NCBI GenBank assembly: GCA_964007475.1
Contig: OZ023273.1
Coordinates: 21,377,557 to 21,441,556, forward strand
Length of the DNA stretch: 64,000 nucleotides
Direction: 5' to 3'
Source of the DNA: Hybos culiciformis
Lineage: Eukaryota; Arthropoda; Insecta; Diptera; Hybotidae
The translations under genes were made by a program, and so were the position numbers. The notes beneath the pieces were generated by a model. The model made no database searches. It saw nothing but the letters and a program-made list of their open reading frames with translations, and was not told the origin of the DNA. Of this stretch, positions 1-12,900 are shown piece by piece (position 1 is the stretch's first letter; each line of letters begins with the position of its first letter).

Positions 1-958
1 ACGTCAGATGAAATATATGAAGTTAGCAACAAAAAATAAAATTACGAATGTCAAAAAATAAGTAAAAGAAATTCAGAAAAGTTTCAGATGTCAAGTAAAG
101 AACTCGTCGTCTTGTTAGTTTTTCAAGCCTATTTCGGTATAAAATTTTTTTTTTAAATTAAAAGTATTAAAAAAAATAAACTTTTTAAAATATTTTCTTT
201 TCAATTATAATTTATAATAAAGTAATTTTATTTTTATAATATAAAAATAATAAAAAAAATAAATTTTATCTTAACTGTGCAAGCCAGAAGAGAAAAAAAA
301 AATTGTGTGTTCTTTTTTGTGTAAAAAAAAAAAAAATATATTCTTTGTGTAATTTTTGCGTTCGAAAAATGTAATTTTCTTGTGAAAAATAACAAAAAAA
401 AAAAAATTTTTTTAAGTTTGATTTAAAAAAAAAAAAAATTGTTAAAATTGAGCTCTACGGAATTTTGGATGAATTTTTGGCGTTGTCTGTCATCAAAAAA
501 CAACATTTCTTTTTCAAAAATTTACGTTGTACAGTTATTATAAAACATAATCCAAAAGTTCGCCCCAAATTAGCAATTTTCCATAAGAAGAATAAAAAAA
601 AATAAAAATTTATTTAAAGCTAAAAAAAAAATTTATTATTTTCTTGCCCGCAGTTTTATTTAAATGAAAAAAACTTAAAATAAAATTTTTAAATACCTAG
701 GTATATACCCAAAAACCCAACTACCTAAATATTATAAATTCATTAGTAAAAAAAAAATAAAATAAAATCGAAAAAACGGTAGAGAAGGAGAATTCGAACG
801 GAATTTTACGAATTTAAAATAAAATAGGATTAGTCCTACCTAGATTAGTTTTTATTTCGGTGGAAAACTTAATTTCAAAATCAATTAAACTGGATATTAT
901 AAAGGCAGACATCATTGGATCTTTACAGGATATTCCAAGTTCACCTCCGATCAGTAAA
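1..958 (+). other. Upstream region and presumed 5' UTR of Pellino
   Basis: Very A/T-rich with many poly-A and poly-T runs. The last 150 bases before the ATG are less biased and probably transcribed. I see no TATA box or initiator I would defend. Positions 18-30 (TGAAGTTAGCAAC) match the terminus of the fold-back element at 7266-9357. Confidence 0.4.
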
Positions 959-969
959 ATGGTCAAAAG
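959..969 (+). CDS. Pli: Pellino coding exon 1 (start codon exon)
   Basis: Carries ATG GTC AAA AG, residues 1-3 and two bases of R4, ending at the strong donor AG|GTAAGA. The context TAAAATGG is a good insect start. It was recognised because exon 2 opens in the matching phase and completes MVKRTDG. The 5' end of the transcribed exon, including UTR, is not visible from sequence alone. Confidence 0.88.
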
Positions 970-3900
970 GTAAGAATTAACGAAACAATTGCTTCGTTGA
1001 ATTAGGTGTAGACTTGATTCTTGCGCTTTCAGGTAGGTAGGTACATCTATCTACACCAACCTACCTTGCTACATATGTATTACAAGTGTATAAATTCTCT
1101 CCATTTTTTCGGAAGCATTATTGTCTTTTAACGATGGAATAAGGTTGCCTAGATTCTCAATTAATTTATTTCTACTACAGAAATCGAGATTTAATATGGA
1201 GACGTCTCGGCAGATGGCAGAATAAAGTTAGAAATAATCTCCTTAATGTGTTGCATTAAATTTGATTATTTTCTCACTTTTATTATTATTGAAACACCTT
1301 ATTGCTTGATTGAAAAAAATTAATAAAAAAGAAAAATAAGATTAATAAAGTGCCACTTCTTAACAATTTCCGGCGTTCTTAAATTTCATTTTTGTTGCAT
1401 TTTTTTTCATAAAAAAATCATTTATTTTAACAATGCTTCCTATTTATATACTTAGATAGGTATACCTACTTAATTACATGTGCAAATACATTTATTTTAT
1501 ATCAATAGGGATGTAGGTATAGGTACTTTCCTACTTAGGCCGGATTATGTACCTATGTAGGTAGGTACAAACATGTTGATTAGTTTTTTAATAATGAAAA
1601 ATGAATAAGTACTTACCTAGGTAATTAAATTATTAGTGGTATAGTCACCTAATAAGAATTTTTTTTTAAAACCGCAACTACAGAAAAAGTTACACCAAAT
1701 AAATCTAGGTGGCATACCTATAGGTAGTTACTCCGTTCTCGAGGAAAATTTTCTTTGTTTTGGAAAAATAAAAAGAAAAAGGTTAAACAAAAGAATCTAA
1801 TTTGAAATACCTGATTAGGTACCTTAAACGAATGTAATCATGGATAACCATAGTTAATGAGGTTCTCGAATAAATAACTACTTATTTTTCAAATATCGAT
1901 ATACTAACTTAGTAGTTATATTCAGTTCATTTACTTTAAGAAATGATTAGTTAGTAAGTAAGTATAGGTATATACTCATTAAGTATTTCAAGTTAATCTA
2001 TATTATTCTCAATATTATTTTAACGCTCATAAAAAAAAAACTAAATTGAAGCTTAATAGGTAAAGGTGATAAGTTCTTAACAATGAAAAACAAATACAAA
2101 ATTTAGGACTTATAAAAATATGTCATAATTTCCATTGTTCTAAATGAAGAATTAGCTATGAACCGCTAAGAACGATTTTTTGGTTATACAACCTTGAGTC
2201 GAGTCTTATTGATTTGTTATTTTATAATTTATTTTGGAATACAGAATTTATGATAATAATTTCGGAGTCACATTGCAGTAGGAATTTTTTAATTTTTTTT
2301 TTTATCAAAATACATTTAAGAAAAAAATTGTATTCATAATTTCCATATAATTTATTTCTTTTTTTTTTTTATTCCGATATAAATTTATTGACATGTCTCT
2401 GAAATTTGATTGAAGGACAAAGGATACTAAAAATATAAAAATAAAACAAAAATTCCAGAAAAGAAATTAATACATTTTTCGTTATAAAACATAAACAAAT
2501 AAATTTTTATTTCCATATGATAATTATAATTTCGAAAAAAAAATATATATAAGTATATAAATATATACCTACCTAAGTATGTACACTTTTTTTTGTTGTT
2601 GTTGTTATGATTCAGCAGTATCCATTTAAAGATTATTATTATTATTATTATTATTTATTTATTATTTTTTTTTCCAATTTTTAGCTAAAAATCATGCGCA
2701 TCACAAATGCCTGTGAAAAATCATCCTTCCATATGTAAAATTTTTGTCGATTTTATATTGGAAGTTGAAAAGAATAGAATGCACAAAAATAAATTTCTTC
2801 GTTCTTCTATGTTCTGTTTCTGTCACAACAATAACAAAAAAAAAAGTTGATAATTTTTCCTGCTGCTAAACAGATGAAATTTTTGTCTCAAGAATTCTTA
2901 ATAAAATTATAATCCAAATTTATTAAGTTTTTGAAAGATATTGAAATTGTACAAAAAATCACTCTTTTGTGCACTTTTGGTAGAGCAACAAAAAAAAAAT
3001 TGAACTCGGAAAATAAAAACACAGTTAAATACGTAATTAAAGCTCCTTATAGTTGAAGTATAGTTTAAACCGGTTTAAACCCTGGTTGAGGCTTGGATTA
3101 TTTATAATTTTTTTCTTATTTATCTACTGCTAGCAGTATGTATTTAAAAAAAAAATTAAGTATTTCTAAAGTTAATAATAAAGATGTGAATTATTTTCTG
3201 ATTATAAGTATACAATGTATAAATAAATACTTACATATGTAAACTACTATAAGACTTATGCAGGTACTTTTCTATCTACAAATATCGGTCTTTTTTTTAT
3301 TTTTTCCAAAAACGAAAATAATAAATCAATAAATAAAATAATTTTTGTATATACATAGGTACTTAATATTAATTTATTTGGATGATTTACGCCCATTCCA
3401 CTAGAACAATTTCACTGGACACAATTCCACTTGACACAACATTACTGGAACAATTCCACCTGGACTAGAATAATTCCACTAGGGAACAATTCCATTAGAC
3501 ACAAGTTCCATTTTTAATTTGTCAAATTATAACTCTAAACGTTTGAAAAATCAAGAATGTAATTAATATTATATTCATTAAATTACAAAATTGATTCAAG
3601 AAACTAAAGGGCTATTTCATTAATTCGAACAGAAACCACGAACAGAAACAGAATGAAGTAAAGTAAATGAATACAAATAAATGAAACTAGAAACAATTTT
3701 TTTTTAAGAAAAAATAATTTTTATTATTATTGCAATAGCCTTCTTGTATTCTAATGGATCATAATAATTATTAAAGTTGTTCGCTAGACGAGGCATATGT
3801 TCTGAGTTCTGACATATCTTTTTATTTCTTCTTTTGTGCGATTATTATTTCTCTTTGATTTCGCACCCTTCCAAACTCCATTTCGCCTTTATTTTTTTTG

Positions 3901-6900
3901 GAAGACTTGGTTACACTTATTTACATGCCGCAAGTGGGTTTCTTTTTTCTTCGGTACCTACGTATTTATTTTACTTAAGTACTATTTACTATTAGTTTAA
4001 ACAGTGATGGCGAGATAATTAGGAACGACTATTTAAATTTTTTTTGCTAAACATTTTTCCAGTTTTCTCTAGTTTTGTATTTTTCTTATTTAAATAAACC
4101 CTTTTTACGTCTTTTTGTCTTGAATTTTGTGAAGAAATTAATTTACCAAAAGTGTGCTTTTTGAACTTTTTTTTTAGACACGCCGCAGAAATTTTATAGT
4201 GATGCCATTTGAAAATGAATTTTGTCGCTGCAATAAAGGAATTTGTTACCTAATGTGCTGTTTCTAGATCTTGCGAACTAATGTTTCTTTCTCCTCCTCG
4301 ATATCCAAACTGCACCACGACTGATTAAACGGGACGCCTAGTCCTGGAACATTTTGCCAACTGCCCAGTGTTACGTACAGACTGCAGTAACAATCTGTTC
4401 AGTCATTTTCTTGTCGTATTTCGCAAGTTTTTTTTTTTTGAACATAATCCCAACATAATTTCGAAATTCAATAATAACGGTTTGAATCGCTCAAATCAGT
4501 CCAGATCAATTCTTACCTACTAATGTCAGAACTTTTTTTAATTTAATTTGTTGTACTTAAACTTCGAGATTTTTCAAATCTGAAACTTTTTTTTAAATTT
4601 TAATGTGAATCTATTATCTTTTATGTGTACACACAAAAATAATGCTAAAGATTCATTTTTCAGGGAAAATATGTTGTGTTTTTTTTTTTTGCTACATTAA
4701 AAATAACAAACTATTAAATTCCATTTCCTTTATTGTATTTTTGCACACAAAGGAGTTTATCTGCATCTCTAGAGCATGTTTAATACAACAAGTTTTTAAT
4801 ATTTCATTTTTTTTTATATAAGTGAGTATTTTCAATAATAATCCCATTGAATTTCGCCCAAAAGGGAAAAGACCAGTGCTATTCATGATGAGATCAAATA
4901 GAATCATTGAAAATCTCCATAAAAAAAATTGTTTTTATTTCGTACAGAGCCTAACAAACTTACTTTTAAAAAAATATTATTGTTATTTTTATTGCTTTGG
5001 GTATATACAACACTTAGATACATAGATACGTTTAAATTATAAACAAAACAAAAAATCAGCTGAGAATCTTATAGTTGTGTTTGCTTTGATTTTAAAAACA
5101 TGAAAAATTTTTATATATTTTTTTATAAGTAAGTATACATGTATACATTATGTTTTGATAGATAGATAAAGTCGATGGACTTGTAGACTGGTTTTCTTAA
5201 TGAAATATTTTAGGAAACTTGTTTTATTTTTATTTTTAATGAAAAAAGAGGAAAAATATTGTTTTTTTTTTTAAATTAATAGTGAATATTTTATTTTATG
5301 TAAGTAAGTATTTTTTTTTTATTATTATTATTTAATTTCATTCATCATTATTATTCAATTATAATTCCTGAAAAGGGTTAAATAATTTTACATAAGTGTA
5401 TAAAGTATATATAAGTATCTACATCAATTTAAATTTCATCCGAATAGTTACTTAAGTATATGCACTTAAGTAAGTATCATATGTATTTTTCGTGTTTTAT
5501 TTCTACTATGTAAGTATAGTAAGTTTGAACGCCACCTATTAAATCTTAGGTTAGTACGCAATTCGAAATGTTAATTTTTCGACGAAATAACACAATGTTA
5601 ATTTAAACAAAGAAAAATGGCCTTTGTTAAATTTGACATTTCCAAACTACATTTTTCTGAAATAAAAATAATTAAAAATTCAAAAAAAAAGATGATCTTG
5701 TCCTTAAAGAAGGATAATGTGCTGCTCTCTGAAAACTAAAATTACCTTAAAATTTTGGTAATTATCCATGAAAACTTCAAAAATATTAATTCGAAATTTA
5801 TTATCAAAAATTTGTATTTTTTTTTATGTTATTCTTAGACAATAAATATTATTCTTAGAAAATAAATAAATATATAGAATTAAATGTCATTCATTGCACT
5901 AATTATGTATCGATCATATTCTTACTTATAAGTTGTAGGTATACTATATAAAGAAACAAGTAAGTATGTTTCATAAATGTTAATTGAAATAGTTAATTTA
6001 TTTTTTTCAATGTCTGTATTGTTTTTACTTCCTTAATATTACTTTTAAATTAATGAAAAAGTTTAATCTAAAAATTATTATCATAAGCATTTCGAATTAA
6101 GTCACTTCCCCCAATAAATAAAGTTACGTAGTTAAATTTTACATATAAGTATATTATTATATTAATTCTTGATTCAACATAATGAATTGTACGTGTTTAT
6201 ATTATATATTTACTTAAAGTATTTAATTTGTTTTTTGTTTACATTATCATTTTATTTGTTTTCATTTCGATAATAAAAACAAAACATTTATGTAGGATGA
6301 ACAAAATGTACATAATATTAAACTTACTAAATAATATTTTTCCATACATGCATACTGTTGTATCTGTGTAACGTACCAAAAAAATTATTGAGTTTATTAG
6401 AAATTATATTATAATTAAGTAAATTTTACTGTTAATCTAAAAATATGCAAATGTCAAATAATCGGTTCATAAAATAAATTAGCTAATAAATACTAAACTA
6501 AATATGTATTAAGTTTTAAGAAAAATAGTACACTTATTTATAAATAGTTATCGGTAGTAAGCATTACTAATATTGATAACTGCTAATGGAAAATTTTAAA
6601 GTAAATTTGGTGTTTGATTTCTTTTTAAAATAACCGATATGTTCTGTTGGTAAAAGTTGGCGGAGCAAGTGTTAAATGTTGCACAAAATAACAAGACAAT
6701 ACAAAGAGCTAATTACGACGAGCAATTAAAAGTCATAATTAAAAATTTGGTGCTTGCTTGTTTTTTTGAAATTCTCTGCTGGCTTAAGAAAAAGTTAGTT
6801 ATTGCACAAAATAACATTGTTGAATTAAAATTAGCTTTAAATTTTTCCATTGACAGTTATGTTCGGCTGATGTTGTTCTTCTTATTTTATTGGCATTGAT

Positions 6901-9900
6901 TGTCACTTAGTTTGAAGAAAAAAATATTAAAAATCCAAAATACAAAATCGTTCAGGCTTAAATTAAAAAAAAAGAGAGGTAATAAAGTACGAGATACCGC
7001 GTCAGATACTATTTTTTGTTTGGTACTAATACATCCAATAACATGTCAAGAGATTTCTCAAACATTTAACATGTAAGTATTTCAAATAACCCACCAAATA
7101 TTATGTATGTATATTGAACCTTTAGTATCAAATGTAACATCTTTTTTTCTTTTTGGGATTTAAAATGATTTATTTTTTATGGAATTTAAAATGATTTGAA
7201 TTTGATGCAATACTTAATAGCGCAATAAATACATGTTCCTGATCTAAGTAAATATGCCCAATTTAAGGGATGTGAAGTTAGCAACGAAAGTTATCCACGA
7301 TTTTCTAGCGACATGTTCCGCAACATGTTGCTATCAGCAACGATTTCTATCCACGAATTATTGAAAAAAATACTTATTGGAAAATCATGCTCATCCACGA
7401 TTTTTTAGCAACATGTTCCACGACATTTTTAAGTTGGCAATGAATTTTTAAATTACCAACCACGAATATTTAAAATTTTTTAAAGAGTGTTTTTCAAAGT
7501 CAGCCACGATTTTTATATCGAAATTTTTTACACTAGCAACGAATTTTTTTTTACAAGAATTTTGAGAGCTAGCAACGAATTTTTTTAAAGAGTATTTCTG
7601 AAAGTCAGCCACGATTTTTATATCGAAATTTTTTACACTAGCAACGAATTTTATTTTTACAAGAATTTTGAGAGCTAGCAACGAATTTTTTTAAAGAATA
7701 TTTCTGAAAGTCAGCCACGATTTTTATATCGAAATTTTTTACACTAGCAACAAATTTAAAATTTTTATTTTTTGAAACTTTTTTATTTTTATCTCAGCCA
7801 ATGTTTTTGTACACAAGAATCTCTAAAAATTATTGAGGTAACTCTCATTTGTCTTGAATTTTAGTTCTGAAAACAAATAATAATCAATAAAACTAGAATC
7901 GATTTAAAAGCTTATTTCCCAACACACTATGGATTGTTATTATTGGGAAATATGCCTATATAATTGATATTAATTAAAACTGAAATAATAAGAAAATTTT
8001 TTTAATTTCAGTTTTAATTAATGTCAATTATATAGGCATATTTCCCAATAATAACACTTCACAGTGTGTTGGGAAATAAGCTTTTAAATCTATTCGAGTT
8101 TTTTGATTATTTCTTGTTTTCAGAACTAAAATTCAAGACAAATGAGAGTTACCTCAATAATTTTTAGAGATTCTTGTGTACAAAAACATTGGCTGAGATA
8201 AAAATAAAAAAGTTTCAAAAAATAAAAATTTTAAATTTGTTGCTAGTGTAAAAAATTTCGATATAAAAATCGTGGCTGACTTTCAGAAATATTCTTTAAA
8301 AAAATTCGTTGCTAGCTCTCAAAATTCTTGTAAAAATAAAATTCGTTGCTAGTGTAAAAAATTTCGATATAAAAATCGTGGCTGACTTTCAGAAATATTC
8401 TTTAAAAAAATTCGTTGCTAGCTTTCAAAATTCTTGTAAAAAAAAATTCGTTGCTAGTGTAAAAAATTTCGATATAAAAATCGTGGCTGACTTTCAGAAA
8501 TACTCTTTAAAAAAATTCGTTGCTAGCTCTCAAAATTCTTGTAAAAATAAAATTCGTTGCTAGTGTAAAAAATTTCGATATAAAAATCGTGGCTGACTTT
8601 CAGAAATACTCTTTAAAAAAATTCGTTGCTAGCTCTCAAAATTCTTGTAAAAATAAAATTCGTTGCTAGTGTAAAAAATTTCGATATAAAAATCGTGGCT
8701 GACTTTCAGAAATATTCTTTAAAAAAATTCGTTGCTAGCTTTCAAAATTCTTGTAAAAAAAAATTCGTTGCTAGTGTAAAAAATTTCGATATAAAAATCG
8801 TGGCTGACTTTCAGAAATACTCTTTAAAAAAATTCGTTGCTAGCTCTCAAAATTCTTGTAAAAATAAAATTCGTTGCTAGTGTAAAAAATTTCGATATAA
8901 AAATCGTGGCTGACTTTCAGAAATACTCTTTAAAAAAATTCGTTGCTAGCTCTCAAAATTCTTGTAAAAATAAAATTCGTTGCTAGTGTAAAAAATTTCG
9001 ATATAAAAATCGTGGCTGACTTTCAGAAATACTCTTTAAAAAAATTCGTTGCTAGCTTTCAAAATTCTTGTAAAAAAAAATTCGTTGCTAGTGTAAAAAA
9101 TTTCAATACAAAATTCGTGGCTGACTTTTCAAAACACTCTTTAAAAAATTTTAAATATTCGTGGTTGGTAATTTAATAATTCATTGCCAACTTAAAATGT
9201 CGCGCAACATGTTGCTAAAAAATCGTGGATGACCATGACTTTCCAATAAGTATTTTTTTCAAAAATTCGTGGATAGAAATCGTTGCTGATAGCAACATGT
9301 TGCGTAACATGTTGCTAGAAAATCGTGGATAACTTTCGTTGCTAACTTCACACCGATCCCAATTTATTAGTTACTTACTGTAACTAGTCTAACGCGATTT
9401 TATATTAATATTACCCCCCCGCTGGGATTTACTTTATATAAACGAAATTTTACGATAGTAAAACAAATGTTTAATATCGTACTTATGATTATAATTAGAA
9501 AACAAAACGTTAATGTCAATTAATTAAACTATTTTCATTTATAAATTAGTGAGCTAAATACATACGTATTCGGTTGAATATTTAAAAAATACTTACTCAT
9601 TTTGAAATTGCTTTATAAAATTTGTTTTTCTTTTTATGCTGTTCATTTTTGTTTAGTGTGGGAAAAAAGTATTCTTTGCATTTATGGCTTGTGCATATGA
9701 AACTCTAAAAGTGTTTTTTTTTATTAAAGTATTTATATATACAAAAAAAGCTTCTACTACTTATATCTATAGAAATAATAAAATAAAAAATTGAAGAAAA
9801 ACATAAGTAGTATGAACATACTTACTAAAAAATATTGTTTTCAAATAAATAAAAAGCAAAAATAAAATAAATATTACGCGATAATATATTGTGTTTTGTT

Positions 9901-12900
9901 TTGTTATATATTATATATTATATATGTAGTGTTAGTAGGTATTTCGCGAAAAAAAGACGATCTAAAATCAAAATGGATTAAAATTAAAAGAAAATAAGAA
10001 GAATACAAAAACTAAGATATTGCATAAATGCCAACGACTTTTTCTTCATTCGGCCTTGCTATGAAAATATTTTGTTTTTAAATAATAATATGCGTTTTTT
10101 AAATATTTTTTTACATTATATTGTGGGTGCAAGTGTACTGTACATTCCATTAGTGTAAAGAAATTATTTTTCATTTAAATATATAATTAAGGCTGTATAG
10201 TATATAGGTATGTACTATTTTTTTTTTCGAATCAAGATGATTTGAAGTAATGTTAAAAAGCCAAGTTCATAAGTAATTGAAAAATTAAAAAATGTATACG
10301 TTTTTTAGAAAAAGGAAAGCATAATAAAGGCTTTATAAAAGAGTGATACGCAATTGTACACGTTAATGCAGCGGTCGGCAAACTTTTTTGGTCGTGGGTA
10401 AAATTCGCCTAAGATGAGATTTTTTTAAACTTATAGTGGGTCAGTGGCAATTTCATATGAAAGCAATTTAAAAAAAAATAGTTAAATTAAAAGTTAATTT
10501 ATTTATTATCTAAGGCTTACAAAAACACTTGCTGGGAAAACTTTCTATTTTATATACAATTGTTGTAAACAAAAAATTTTTATATGCAATTGTTGTAAGC
10601 AAAAACTATATTCATTGATTTGGGAACCACTTCAAAATTTCGAAGCGGGTAACATGAAATGATGCTTTGGGTCACCCCGTGACCCACGGGTCATAGTTTG
10701 CCGACCGCTGCGTTAATGTAATATACTAGGAAAAAAAAGTATTAAAAATAGTTTATTTTTTTTAACGCATCAAGCCTTCTGTACCAAGCTCATAACTTTT
10801 AGCGTCTTAGCAAATTCTTTTATTAGACATTTTAAAATATTGCAGTCTCATTTGTGAAAATCTAAAATAATTGGTTTTATAAATAAAAAGATGTGTTACA
10901 TTTTCCTTTTAAATTAAAAAAATGTTAGTTGTTAATATAAAAACGTCAAAAATCAAAGGGGCATTGACTACATTTTTATAAATATGTATTAAAACTTAAG
11001 ACAAATTCTTTTATTATTTTATACATTAATAATTGTAGTTAGTAAGTGAGAAACAAAAAAAAGGTACAATAATAAGTAATAAAAATAATAATAATAAAAA
11101 TTCTATTTCTATATTCTACTCGAAACTTTCAGATACAACATGCAAGTATATTGGTTAAATTTAAAATTTCTTTTGTTTTTAAATAACGTAAACAAAATAA
11201 TTTTGTATTTACGCGTACTTAGTTATTAATTCTTTTAATGTTTATGTTTCTGCTGCCTTTATTTATCATGATCAAATATTGAAGTTTATTGTATTCTGAA
11301 TTGAAATTTATAGAATTTTAATTAAATTTCAATCTGAAAACAAAAGAAGAAAATCAAAAGCAATTTATTGACACTATAAATTTTTATGTGGTTTAAAAAA
11401 AAAAAGTACTGAAATACTTACTCTTATATACATAGACATACGTATATAATATTATGCAAGTATACTTAACTAGAATAAAAAACAATCTTACAATGTACCC
11501 ACATATTAAATTCATATCATGCAGTATGCTCAATTCCTGTATTCGAATAAACTCAACTGCAATGAAAAGTAATTGTGAAGATAAATTTTAAATTTATTTA
11601 TTAAAGAAAATAATTTTTTTTACTATTTTTTCTTTATTTTTTCTTATATTATATGTACAATATAACAAAAAAAAAACGTAATCGTACATCATACATGTAC
11701 TAACAAATACTTGTATATAAGTACAACATTTTCTTAACAATGAAAATCTTAAGTGCTCAAAACAAAAATTTTAACCGGAAAATGAAATCCCGGATCCATA
11801 ATACCGGAAGATGAAATCTTGGAAGCCAAAATCAAATTGTACAAAAACCAGGGTTGGCATCCACTGTCCAGGGTGGAAAAAACCCCCCGGAAAAAATAAA
11901 AAAAATGGAAAAATTAAAAAATTCTTGTGGGGAATTCACGGAATAAAAATTATACTTAAACTACACAGCAATAGACACTGCTGAATAACGCCTGTGGAAA
12001 TGAAAAGAAAACTATGCGTGCGTAAGAATGCAAGAAATGAGTTGTTATTTGTAATAAGCCCATTTTATCGATTTTTGTCCTCTTTGTCCATTTCTTCCAT
12101 TTTTTTCATTTTCTTCCAGTGCCCCGGACAAAATAAAAAAAAGTGGACAAAATGCCAACCCTGACAAAAACCCCAAAAGCTAAAATCCCCGAAAGACAAA
12201 ATGCTTGAAAATTTTATTTTCATAAAAAAGTTAATTAAGTGTAATTAATTTTTATTTTAGGATTGTGATAATTTTTCTCTGATTCGGTAGTACAATTTTT
12301 TGCAATTTTCCATAGCATTTGCAATGACAATTGATAATGCCCACGGGCACATTATGATTGTACGTGAATTGTATGTTTACATGGTTTGTAAACCAAAAAA
12401 CTCATTATCATTAAAATACATAAAATGAAGAACAATAATATCAAAATAAATACTATCAATAATAAAGACCCCGTTACAATGAATGTCTTCGACAATATTT
12501 ATTTTTAAACGACTTAAATTTACCGAGCTTGAGATACGTAAATAAATATATTTTTTATTATATTTTAAGCTAAACATATTTATGTATTTAAAGTACATTT
12601 AACATCATACAAATAAAAGAATCTATTATTTTTCTTTTACAAACAAAAAAAACATCATAAAGTCAATATCCAACGATAATTAGATTTTACCAACAATAAA
12701 CTTCAATTATAAGTACTTACAATAATAATTTATTCATTTTTTTTTTTTGAGAACTTTATATTATTCGAGTCATTTGAATGTGCATACATTTAATCATAAA
12801 GGAAGTATAATATAGAGTAACTATGTCTAACAACTTTTTAAAATATCGTTTTTATTTTTTTTCCTATTTTTTCAGACCCCCAAAACATATGTATAAACAA

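Noticed and set aside
1186..1240. Exon-like stretch after TTTCTACTACAG with ATGGAGACGTCTCGG
   Set aside because: Opens only a ten-codon frame and has no clear donor; Pellino splices correctly without it.
7448..9176. Repeated open frames of 77-84 codons, nearly identical to each other
   Set aside because: They are the tandem 106-bp units of the fold-back arms read in one frame; unit length and indels, not protein constraint, set them.
8241..9190. CRISPR-like array
   Set aside because: Units are continuous tandem copies with no unique spacers, in an animal intron and inside a bounded transposon.
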